In this document: in pieces, positions 50,201 to 62,200 of the stretch
Numbering within the stretch: the stretch's first letter is position 1
Layout: the number at the start of each line of letters is the position of its first letter
Source: Anas platyrhynchos
Lineage: Eukaryota > Chordata > Aves > Anseriformes > Anatidae
NCBI RefSeq assembly: GCF_047663525.1
Contig: NC_092589.1
Span: forward strand, 26,657,001-26,721,000
Length of the DNA stretch: 64,000 nt
Reading direction: 5' to 3'
Position numbers and translations under genes: made by a program
Notes under the pieces: generated by a model
What the model saw: only the letters and a program-made list of their open reading frames with translations
Told to the model about the DNA's origin: nothing
Databases searched by the model: none

Positions 50201-53200
50201 CCTTACTCTGAAGTAGCACAAGTTGGCAAACAATAAACTACCAACATTTTAGAAATACGCATTTTGATCTTTTGTTTGTACTGCACTGCAGATGTCCTTC
50301 AGTTGTTTGCTATTACCTTCACTAGCAGAGCAGGAGAAACAGGTGACTGAATGAATGAACACGAAGGCTTCACAAATGTTTTTACTTTTTTTTTTTTTTT
50401 AAACAAAAAAGAACTAACGTTTCTTTTTGTTTGAAGTCCCATTTGTTTATCCTCACTCTAATTCTCAGATCAAACTAGTATCTTTTTGAAAAGGAGAAAT
50501 TCACCACAAACACCAAAAAGAAAATAAGTAAAACCCATTTTTAGATCCAGGTAAATTTTGTGTTCATTTCCCAAAGAGAATTCTTAAACTGACCTCTTTT
50601 ATTTTGGCATATGCTTGACCCTTTGCACTTGCAGCAACAGCTAGAACCTCAGTATCAAAGATGAACTGAACAAATCCTTTCAGATTGGACCAAAATATTA
50701 GCTGTGTGTTGCTCAACGAAGATACGATTTTCCAAGCCAAATCAAATGCTTCTATGCAGAGAGATTCTGATGAGTTCAGGAGCTAGAACAAAGAGGAAAA
50801 AAAAAATGGTACATTTGACAAAAACAACCAAACAAAACTATTGGTATCTTCCAGTTGGTTTTATCTTTTACCTTGGGAACAAGGACTTTCATGCAGTTGA
50901 ACACAGGTAAAACTTGGTCTGAAGGAAGAATAGTTAGGGCTTCTAACGCAGACTGTAGAATTTTTCTTGACCTTTCAACTGTAGATAAGGGCAATTCTGA
51001 AGCTTCTTCTTCTTGAGCCAGCATTGGAATCTTATTTAAAACAAAACGCAGGCAGATCCACTGGTCACGAACATAGTGTGCAACAATTTTTCCCCACCCC
51101 TGAGATGATGTTTCTTCACATAAGCTGTAAGAAAAATATTATTCTTAAATATATACTATATTAATTCATCTTGCACATTCCTATCTATCAGGAACAGCTT
51201 AAATGTACTTAATATATTTGAGGTCCTAGTATTTACACAGGTTCAAAGGGAGACTGGGCAAACTCATTGAAGAGAAGTCTACAAGTAAACTTTCTAAACA
51301 CAGAGAAATGAGTTCTGAACTCAAGTAATCTTGTTATTCAAATTTCTGGGAACATCACTATATGCTTTCCATACAGTCACGTTCCTGAAGTATTTGTTTT
51401 TTAACCCTCTGACTTGCTCTGGGCTTCTTTCACTTCCCCAACAGTATATCATTTCCTTTTCAACCAACTTGTGTACATGCTACGGCTTTGTGCTCTCTAT
51501 AGATATGTAAGCTAGCACAAGTACTAGCAGTATTCAAAACCAGATCTGGTTACGTAGTATTAGAAAGTAGTATTAGAAAGCTTTACAGAATTGGATGACT
51601 GAGCTCAAGAACTTTTGGTCTGACCTACTATGGCTGCTTTAATATTCTAAAATCTGAACGTAAAGTCAGAACAGCACCTGAACGAATCTTTTGTGTTCAG
51701 ATATTTTCCTTTTTACCTTGGTATAACATTATCAAAGAGAAGATGGGGGAAAAAAAAAAAAAGCACTTCCATTGCTGCTTTACTCTCTAATCCAACTTTT
51801 TCTGAAGTATTACTTAAGCTACATCACAGACGTACCTACTTTTTTCTTCAATGTAAGATGGTTTCTTTACTACTTCATTAAATTGGAAAAACAAAATAAA
51901 TCTCTTTAGAGCATCCACAGAAGGCAGAGCTTCAAGATGTGCTTCAGGTTTCCGATCCATTATCTCACAAACTACTGTGAGTGAGGCCATGCTTATAACT
52001 TTTCTTATTTGTTCTTTAAGTGTCGGCTCCTAATAAGATCAAAATCAAATATCAACAATCAAACATGCATCCATTTCTTCTAATATATTAATAACCAAAC
52101 AAAACATATGGTATTTCTGTTTGCATCATCTTGGACATCATAAACTAACAACTCTGCACCCCTGTACTTCCTTTCTCTTAACCTAGGCATAACACAGCTT
52201 TGCCTTAGCTAGATCAGTGCAATCAAGCACAAGTTGGGAGCACTGAAAAAAAGTACAACCCTTACAGATTACAGTCATTTATTCATTAAGGGCAAGAGTC
52301 TAGCTTGACACTAGCTTGGAACACTTGTATATTGCCAGGTAGCAGCCCGTATATTGCTGGACACCAATTAAAGATTCACGTCCATGTAGTCACAAACCCA
52401 ATGCAACAGGACAGTGCAAATCTGGAATTCCTTCTAGCCTCTTGGAACAGTTACTCCGTGGTCACAACACGTACTATCATTATTTTGTGTTTTATATGCC
52501 TATATTCAAAGCTGAATGAAACAAAAAATCTTAAAGCATCAGTAAGCATATAGTTTCCTAGTAATATTAAAAGCTCAGTGTTATTTAAATATCTTCAAAC
52601 TACTTTCAGCTGTCTAGAGTACAGAAAATATTTTCCATCTAAATTACTCTTTATTTTTTCTTCTTAAATAAACTTCAGCTGAAAATGTGATATATGAACA
52701 ACTGGAAAAGTCATCATGACAGTATACTTTTCACTGAATTCAAAAGAAGTTTGTAAAAGCATCATTGAACACGTCTGAACCAGAAAAAATGTTTACTTTG
52801 AAATTACTGGTGTTAAGCACATAATTCATATATGTTCTTTGTTACAAATTCATTCTTGTTCTTTGTTAGAAAACTAAACCTAGCAAATCCAATACTTACA
52901 ATCTTTTTACTGTGCTATTAACTGTTCTTGATCAATAATTCAACTCAGACAATACCAAAGATTACACTGCCAGGAAGTCTTAGTTTAATCCCCTCCTTTT
53001 ACATGACAGTAATATTTCTTTACCTTTTGAAAATGTATGTATGTATTAGGCTAGTATGCCTGAAATACAGCTATAGAACAATGAACATAATGAATTGTAT
53101 GAAAATCCAAAGCAATGCTAGGTTCTGGATTTTTTTTTTTCTATGTTCAGACTTTGAAATTCTGAAGATCACTGATATTAAGGCATACCAAAGGCGTTTT

Positions 53201-56200
53201 CATTTAACTATAAGAACCTAGGTAGGATCAGTTCATGTTCAAGGAAAAAAGCTTTTGGGTACCTACTGTCCTATATTACAACTAAAGTCATTTTTTATTA
53301 AAAGTCGATACAACTAAAATGAAACAAGTAAGAAAACAAAAGTACTAAAAATCTTAGCTACAAATATTTTACATTGACATTATATTCACAACTAATTACA
53401 CAGGCAGGAAAATATGTATACATGCATACACAAAAATTATACTAGAAATATGGCTATATCATTGATATCTGTATTAATAACTACAGTTTTAATTTATATT
53501 AATATATATTGTAATAAGTAATACTGCATTAATTACCTCTTTGCAATTTGTCTCCCGAAAATTACGAATAGAGGCATTAGTGAGGGACAAAATGAAATTC
53601 TTGATAGTTGGTAACTTTTTCCAGCTGACTTGTGAGCACAAATTCACAATCTCTGGAATTAAGGCTAAGTATAGGTCACAACGATCCAGATCGCCAACCT
53701 AAGAAAGAGGATACAAAAGTAAACTAAAGCATTAAGAGATGGAAACAAACTGAGAAGAGAAAAAAAAAACTACTATCAACAATGATAGCAGAAGGAAAGC
53801 AACAGGAAGGAAAACAAATGTATTAGTATTTTAAATCTTGTCTTTTCATCTTACAGGTTAGTTTAGTTTAGTGTTTGTGATTATGCCTTAGAAGAGGCAG
53901 TCTGAAATTCTGTAAGAAATCTCCAGTTCTTTTAATTGGCAAGGTTATTTCCCTTACTGGGAGCAAAGGGATGCCCCATAAAACCACCTGAGCTAGCCTG
54001 AAACAGTGTTCAAATCTAACTCAGTTATCAGAACACAGCACTGCATTGCACCCTATACACATACAATGGTACATCCCGCACTTCTCCAACTGGATTTTAT
54101 CTCAAGATTATATCTTGCTTTATGGCTTTTGATTCTCCTGGCCTATCATACTTGCATCTTTTTTCCACACCATAAAACTACCCACCTATTAAGCTGTTCA
54201 CTCAGGGAATCATCTAAAAAAAAAATCCTTTAGTTTTCAGAGTAGCTCCTCTGCATTTTCACCCACATTCAGACTGAAATTCTCCTGATTCAACATTAAT
54301 ACTTGTTTTGATGCAGTAGCATGTTTCTTATCAGTCTTCTATCATGCTCATATTTTGGGGACTGTCTGCTATCAGCTTTTTCTTTGTGTTTCTTTTACTT
54401 CATACTTTTCATGCTGTTTCCAACAAGGTACCCCAGAACCCCATGCTTCTGTCAAAGACTTCACCCGTGCAGAAACATGAACTTTTTTTCAGCTGTTGTT
54501 ACTATATTCTTGTACAGACTTGTAATTTTGACTTCTATTCATTATCACTTCTGCACACATTCCCATATAACTTTCACCATGAAATCTGAACTGGCTTTCT
54601 TTTCTAAACTCACTCTTCATTAAATAACTCATTGCATCCATTCAAAAAAAGTTTACAAAAAAAGTCTACTTGCACAGAAATGCTGAAGTGTTTAAAGACT
54701 TGGTATGAAAACTAAGAACATAGGTAAATCAAATTAACAAGCAAAGTCACACCAAAGTAAGTCTCATAATAACTACTTACCGTACTTAATTCATTTGTAG
54801 TAAGCTGACGGAGTATAAATTCAAGAATACTCTCCACAGGTGTCATTAGAGATTTCCAAATAAAAGACAGTACTTTATCTGTGTGAAAAGCAAAATAAAT
54901 ACATTAACATACAGAAGTGCACTTTCTTAATTTATTACATCATACAGATTTAAGTTACAGTGCAAATGTTATACAGTAATATGTATTCAAATGCCTTAAA
55001 TAAGTATTCAAATACCTTAAAACAGTTCAGTACTGTTTAGCAACACAAACCTCAGAGCCAAAAGAATCAGACCAGATGATAACCTTTCCTGTGGTTTATC
55101 ATGAATTGGTGAGCCAAACAAAATTGATGGGACACCCAAAAATAAAAGCTTGATTTTCCATTTTTTAATGCACACTCACCCCAGTTCCATCCCTGTGCAC
55201 AAACACCTTATTCATAAATGTATTCCTTAATGAAGAACAGAATTTTCACATCCAGCAATTAATTGTATGCCAGAAAAATGCAGTTCTCTCTAATATGTAT
55301 AGAAGTGAAAACTGTGGGGTTTTTGGTTTTGTTTGGTTGGTTTTTACTGTTTAAAGATAATTGAGATTTAGATAGAGACCAATCTATACCCCTGGTAAAA
55401 CACACTTCAATCTGTGCTTCAAAAGGGTGAGAGCTAGCTGGTACTGAAAGCCAAAAAAATAATGTATCAACATGACAATGGAGCTAAAATCTTCTGCATG
55501 ACCATCCTGATCTAAAACCATCAGTCGTTAGTTTCTGTATCTAGGGGAGTTACCCAGAGGATACACCTACTGATTATTTTTCACTTGTTGACCTTGAGTT
55601 AGACTTAATTCAGCAAAGTTTTTATGAAATGGAAGAAGACCTTCAAAAGGTAGAAATATAAAAGGATTCACTTCCAGAAGTTCCAAATTAATATTGTTGC
55701 TGCATTTCTAATGCTTTATGTGTATAGAACAAGCAGTTTAGCTATGTCATATCACTAATGTTTAATCATTTTTTCCTTAAAGCGACTGAAGTTTCAAATC
55801 ACTAAAAAGTCTTCTGCAATTAAAATTCATAAATTCTTCAGATAAAACATTTAAGATAGAAAACGACAATTTGCTACCAGTGGCTCTGTAACACTTTCGA
55901 AAACAATAAATAGCAAATACTTACTGTTTAAAACACTGAAGTCTCACAGCTGTATAGACAGCAAGACCTCTGGAAAAATACTGCTGCTTTCAGATATATG
56001 TCTATCCCCATTACAGCATTTTTAAATAAAAGCACTTCCTAATTATTATTTTTGTTTTAGAAGCTTAAAAAAATTCCTTTCTTCTTCCCCAACATTTTCT
56101 CATTTTCCAGTTGGCAGAAAGGACTGTTCACCTTCATGGCAACAAAGCTTTTGCATTCTACAGCATTGCATTTCCCACCCCACCAACCACCAATGCAGTC

Positions 56201-59200
56201 TATTCGCAGCTCTGGAAGCAAGACTTATTATTTGACTCTCCTGTGCAAGATGAAGAACCATGGAAACGTTGTAGGAAATAATATAAGAATTACTTTTCTT
56301 AACATAAACAGATGTAATACTACAAGTCCAACTCCATAAGCCTCTTGAAAGGCTACTGATGGTGAGCTGTAGTATGGCACCTACATGTACAGGAGGGAAG
56401 CATTCAAAAGGACAAAGATCCTGTGATGCTCAGCCTTGCAATAGCTTAAGAACTCTGGCAGCAGAACTAATGCTAAGTTAGGCATCCAAATTCCCAAAGC
56501 AGAAGCAATGGACTGCATCTACATTAGCAAGCATAGGAGCACATAAGGAAATTATTTATGGAATAAAAACCTAACATGCTGTCTTATGTGTTTTAGAGGG
56601 TTCTGCTTCCAGCTTGCTCTAGCCCAGTGCTGTGATCTGAAAGTACGGTGGCAGTTGAAACACATCTTCCAATTTCGTTTTATCTGAAGGAATCCACCTC
56701 AGCAGTCAGAGACCATCCTACAACAGGAACTGTAACAGCCTGCATAATTAGCATTCAACATTTCAGTCAAACAGCTGTAATTCAAGAGGGGGGTTACTGT
56801 ATAAAGCACTTTTTAAAATAAGGTTAGAAATTTACTTCAGGACTGCATTTAGACATCTTTATGAAATCTGGATGCAGAACCCAAAATCATTTCATCCCCC
56901 ATGTAAGAGCCTAAATTTGTGGCCCCTGCTCCAAAGTATACTCTTGTATTTCATGTTATAAAACATTGAAAAAAACAAACAAAAAAAAAAAACACACAAC
57001 AATCTGGTGAAGCAGAAATCGAATGTCAAGATCCCTCGATTTAGTTCTGCATTCTAATCACAACAATTATGTTGCCACGTTTCACTTGCTCTCAGGAAAA
57101 AAAAAAACAAACAAAAACAAACAAACAAACAAAACAAACAAACAAACAAAAAACAATAGAGCTGTTCTGGTTACACATTGACAAAACCTTTGATCAAAGA
57201 AGAAAGTAAGGACTCCACAGCTTTTGCCCAGACTTTGTAGCTGAAATGGCTACAAGTCGTTCAATTTGTGGGGGACAACATCAATCATGCCAGCAGGCTT
57301 GTGCTGAAATGAGCACCACTTAACCTTTCTGCTTTTGACCAACATTAAACTAAAACAAGTCAGTTAAAGTTGCCAGCTAAAATTATGCCTAAGATTGTAA
57401 AATAACTAGCGTCATCGTAACTTTTGCAGTCTGAAGAGCATTAACTGAGACAAAAATACCTACCAGTCAACCCAGAGAACAGTAGATCTAGGAGGATCAT
57501 TTTATGCACTTGAGTAAGGCTCTGCCTGAACCTGGGGTAACTAAGCAGGTTAGGCTGGGCTTCTGTACTAACTTATTTTTCAAGTGGCTAAATGATTTTT
57601 GAAATCCATACATCAGCAAAGAACAGGCCTACAGATACTTGTAATATGGGCACATTCTCCATAATGTAACTAACTGCAAATCTAATCCTAACGGATAACA
57701 ACTATGTTTTTTTAGGATTCCATATTCTCAATTCTGAGTCCTTGGGAAACCTTCAGAAGAGCCTTTGTAGGACTGGACCCACAGCCTGATTTCATAAAAC
57801 ATATGTCAGCCTGTCCACTTAAAAAAAAAAAAAAATCACTTCTAGGCTAGTATTAATTCAACAATATAGCCTTAAAACATTAAGTACCTTATTTTTAGTT
57901 AAACTATAATTAATATAATACACAGTATACTGAAGATATCACTAACCATCTTGTGTATTGGAACATTTTAACGAACGGGTCTGCAATAACTTCAAGAGAA
58001 GCTGTAGGCTTTTATCTGTTTTCAGTGTTGGTATGTAAGCATTACTGCCAAGTTTCATCAAGACATCCAGCAGAGGGTTCAAGAAAGCCTCTAGTTCAAT
58101 CCATTCTATGTTGCTTTTTCCACTACACAAAAACAAAAATTAAAAAGAAAGTCTTCTTCTGAGTATCTGCCTTAAGTGCTGAAGTCACTTACTTATGGAA
58201 ATAAATAGGACACAGGTTTCCAAGCCACTTAAGTATCTATAGAAATGTTACCCAGTAAGTTTGCAGCAACAGTTGGACAAGGTCTAAGGGTCTACCAGGA
58301 TGACCCAATGTCTACAGAGACAAATGGACAATTTCCCATCTTGATTAGGCTTCTATCAGACCCTTAGGGCATAGGCGGATAAGAGAAAAAGAGCAAAAAT
58401 GTAAGCTAAGATAATTCATACTTACCTGGATTTATTCCTCATCTGCTCCACATCAGCAGCCAACAGTATCATTGTTGCAACAAGCTTAGCTTCAAACCAG
58501 TCAGGCATAAAGCAATTTTCTCCTAATTAAAGATATTTTAAGGTTTCCACAGCATTTAGAAAAAAGCATTTTAAAATAAAATATTTAAAGAAATTAATAA
58601 TATAAAAGCAACTACTTTTAAAAATAGGTTTGTTTTTTTTTGGCATTCTTTTATCTAAATACAAACTCTTTTCCTCTACACATCATAGAAGTTGATCCCA
58701 TTTGCCTCTGCACCAAAATCAAATTAAGGCAATGAGCTGTATTTAGTAGCAAATTCCCCACAGACTTATCTACTACTTTTAAAAATATATTAGCATATTC
58801 AAAAGAAGTCAAATAAAAGTTCATATTTAAGAATGATGAATGCCAATGCCACAACTTTAGCAGAATTTGACTAAGTACAATATAAACAAATTAGTAACTT
58901 CTAAAATCCAAAGTACTTTTTTTAAATTATCTTCAAGAACTTTTTATACTAACAAATATTGAACTTACTTTCAGATGCTGGTGTCTTAAGATACTCTACC
59001 ACAAGACCTCGTACATATTGATATAGTGATGATGTCTCTTGATGCTCAAAATCAGAGCGCACAGACTTTCTGAAGTTTCTGTCATTCACTTGCAGCCAAC
59101 TGCAAAGCTAAATTAAAATCAGTATGTTACTATTTAACTGTATCTGCTAGCTCTGTACTGAAATTACTTTAGCAAGGTAACAGCAATATGTTGAAGCACT

Positions 59201-62200
59201 GTCACATCAACAGATCCACACCATGGAAGGCTTTCACTGGAACTACTGGGAGGCCTAACAGACTACTCTCCTCACACACAAAAAGTTTCTTCCACGGACT
59301 AGTTCAGAGCACCCAAAAAAATGAAATTATTGTTACCATTATAAGGAAAAAAATGTCTTCAATATAATACTGGTAAAAAATTCCTTTATCTCAGAAAAGG
59401 CTTCTGATCATTGAATGTTATCTAATGAGAGCTGCACTTTTATTTCAACTTCTGTGCCAAAAAAAAATTGAATAGGATGACGTGTACAGCATATATAACA
59501 AGGTCACTCTGCACAAACCTTTTTATCATACTGCTGCATAACAAACCCAAACTATGGCTACTTAATCATCTGGTTCTGCAAATCCTATACACAAAATGAT
59601 TTCTTTGAGTATTTCCATAGCATTTTGCACCTAACAAAGACATAACACATACACCGTCTGTAAATTTGCCAATTCAGAATCTCACTTTACACCCTAGCCA
59701 CATTTTTCCTTTAGAGATTCCCCTGTTACTCTTGCCTGTGCTGGGTTCATCCAAGCAACATGCAAATCAGAGGCAGCTCATACATTCTTTGGCCCATATA
59801 CTGGCCCGTTCAGAGATTCTCAGGATGCACACCATCTCAGACACTACCTTCAGAACTAAGAGAAAGGGAAAACATGCACCATTCTAGCAGACTGTCACTC
59901 TAAAGATAAACTTTAAAAAAAGAGTTTTCTTTTCCATCAAATTAAGTTTTACAACATAGTTTAGGGGAAAGGAGAAAAAGGAATTAGCCAAAGGAGAAGA
60001 AAAAAATATATATAATATAGAGAAATAACTGCCTGTAGATCCGATGACCAAGAACAGCTTCAGCTGAGGATGTTACATCCACCTGGTATCCTTAATAAAA
60101 GTAGAGAGAGAAGCCCAAGTCGTGGCTCTGTGGATTCCATAGGATGCCCTGCTTCGCACTCTCTCCTTGAAGTTACCAACGATTTAGAGGAGTGAGCATG
60201 GATCCCTGATGGGAGAGATTACAGATGCTAGTACATGCTTACCAGTAGTTATTTTAGTTCCTACAACAATGGCAAAGGATGCAGAAGACTAGGACTGTGA
60301 TGAACACATCAAAGCCTCTTACAGGACCAGTATTCAGGGATCAAAGTCTCAGTAAGAACTGATTCTGATTTGCATTTCAACATGGTTAAACCCAACAGCT
60401 GCAATACTAGATATACTAGAGAAACTCTAAGAAATGTGGTGAAACCACGGGAAGAAACGGGAGCTTGGTGTATACAAGCTCCCATGTTCAAAAAAGCCTC
60501 TGCTTCAAAAAATATTTTTCTTCTGTAGAACTGAGAATTTCTGCATGAAGAGAGGGAAAAGTCACGTTTTATTTCCCTCCCTTACTTTCAACAACTGTGA
60601 TGTTGACAACCTTCAAATTCCTTTTTGTTTCGAATCTGCCAAATAATTTGTTTAGGGTTAATGTTAACTCCTCTGTAGTATTAAAGAAAAATCAGAGCTT
60701 CCAACTGAAACATAAATCCATTAAGACTCCATATCCAGAAAGTTGTGAATGTGTCAATGCAGAAGTTGCTAACCATTTAAATATTAATAATACATCATGT
60801 ATTTGTATAGGTATTAAAAAAAGTGTTTGGTGAATATATAAGTAGCTTTAGTTCTCACCTCTATCCATAACATAGTATCTCTCCTTAATGATTCATCTGG
60901 TCTAAGGCACAGAATAAAGCTTGAAACTTCTGGAAGAGACACTTTCTCCTGAAGAAATCAATTAAGATACAATAGTTTTTAACATAATATGCAATGAATA
61001 ACATCTACCTAAGGATTCAGGAAGTCACTTTCATCTAGCAAATGTTGTAGAAGAAGAAATAGACCTTGCCTTTCCATGGTACAGACTTGTTTTTGGCTCT
61101 TCGGGAGCAGCTTATCTTTATCTAGGAATATAACTTAATTCTCCAAAGTATTAAAACCATAGAATGGGTTGAAAATTAAAGATCATCTAGTTCAAACATT
61201 AATCTGAAATCTATCTGAAAATTAATGAATGACTAGAAGAATAGTTATATCTATTATTAACACCTTTTAAATGAATGACATAAACAATCAGTCACCAGTA
61301 AGTCTTATTCCTCTATTTCTGAAAGGAAATTTCTGTTCCTCTAGCCGTAAACACTCAACACAGAAGCCTGTAATTGAAGGGGGATGCTGATACTCCACTC
61401 AGCTAAGAAAGCAAGCATGTTATAAGACAACCAGAACATAATTTGACTACTGAATATTTTTTTTCTATTTCATTATTAGCAATAGTTTTATCATTCTGAT
61501 ATCAATTAGTCGCAAACAAAAATGAAAATCTAATAAAGCCAGTTGTTCTATGTTATGTCTAGCAATTTTTTAATCATCTGTTTACACTGTACAAGTGTTG
61601 GTTCATTTCTGTCGTCAGGAAGAAAAAAACTCACCACATCTGTCAAATGCATAGCTGTTTGAAGAAGATAGCACTGAGCAGCTCCACGCAACAAAATCTG
61701 ATGTGTAATCATGGTACACTGTAGCACATCTCTGCAAAGAGAAAAACATGTACTGTAGAAAATACACATTTAGGAAATTTAAGAATTTCCTAATTACTAA
61801 CAATTTTCCACATATTAGATTGTATTTAACAAACATACTAAATATAACAAAATCTTTGCCCTAATCAGACAGAATACAACCCTAATCCCAGACTACTGCT
61901 CTACATACTTTCAAAAATTGAGGTTAAAACTTGGATAAACATATACGACAATATTAGAAGTACTGAAAAAGCACAGGAAATTTTTCACATTAGTTCAAAC
62001 TGCTAATTTAATGTTTGCATTTTTACTTCTAACAGATACAGAAGCAGATTACGTTTGTCATCAAATTCTTATGCTAGCACTGAAAGAAGCTGGATGAGAC
62101 CCTCACTGCTCACTTATCAGCAGATGTGTCTGTTTTATTCTTTGTAAATTACTTTTATTCAATATTCCTTAGTCCACCCGTAAGATTTTAGTTCAAAGCT

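Larger units (their letters stand above)
54879..57946 (-). other. TARBP1: TARBP1 intron between exons 7 and 8
   Basis: A 3.07-kb A/T-rich intron. It contains a 21-base imperfect direct repeat near 54983-55022 and the AAAC microsatellite at 57097-57156. The codon split between exons 7 and 8 joins cleanly, so no coding exon need be missing. Confidence 0.8.

Noticed and set aside
57097..57156. The AAAC repeat considered as the tail of a retroposed gene
   Set aside because: No recognisable coding or SINE body lies next to it on either side.
61728..61733. A second AG directly after the acceptor of TARBP1 window exon 3 (CAGAG)
   Set aside because: It lies two bases away and would break the reading frame, so it is not a useful tandem acceptor.
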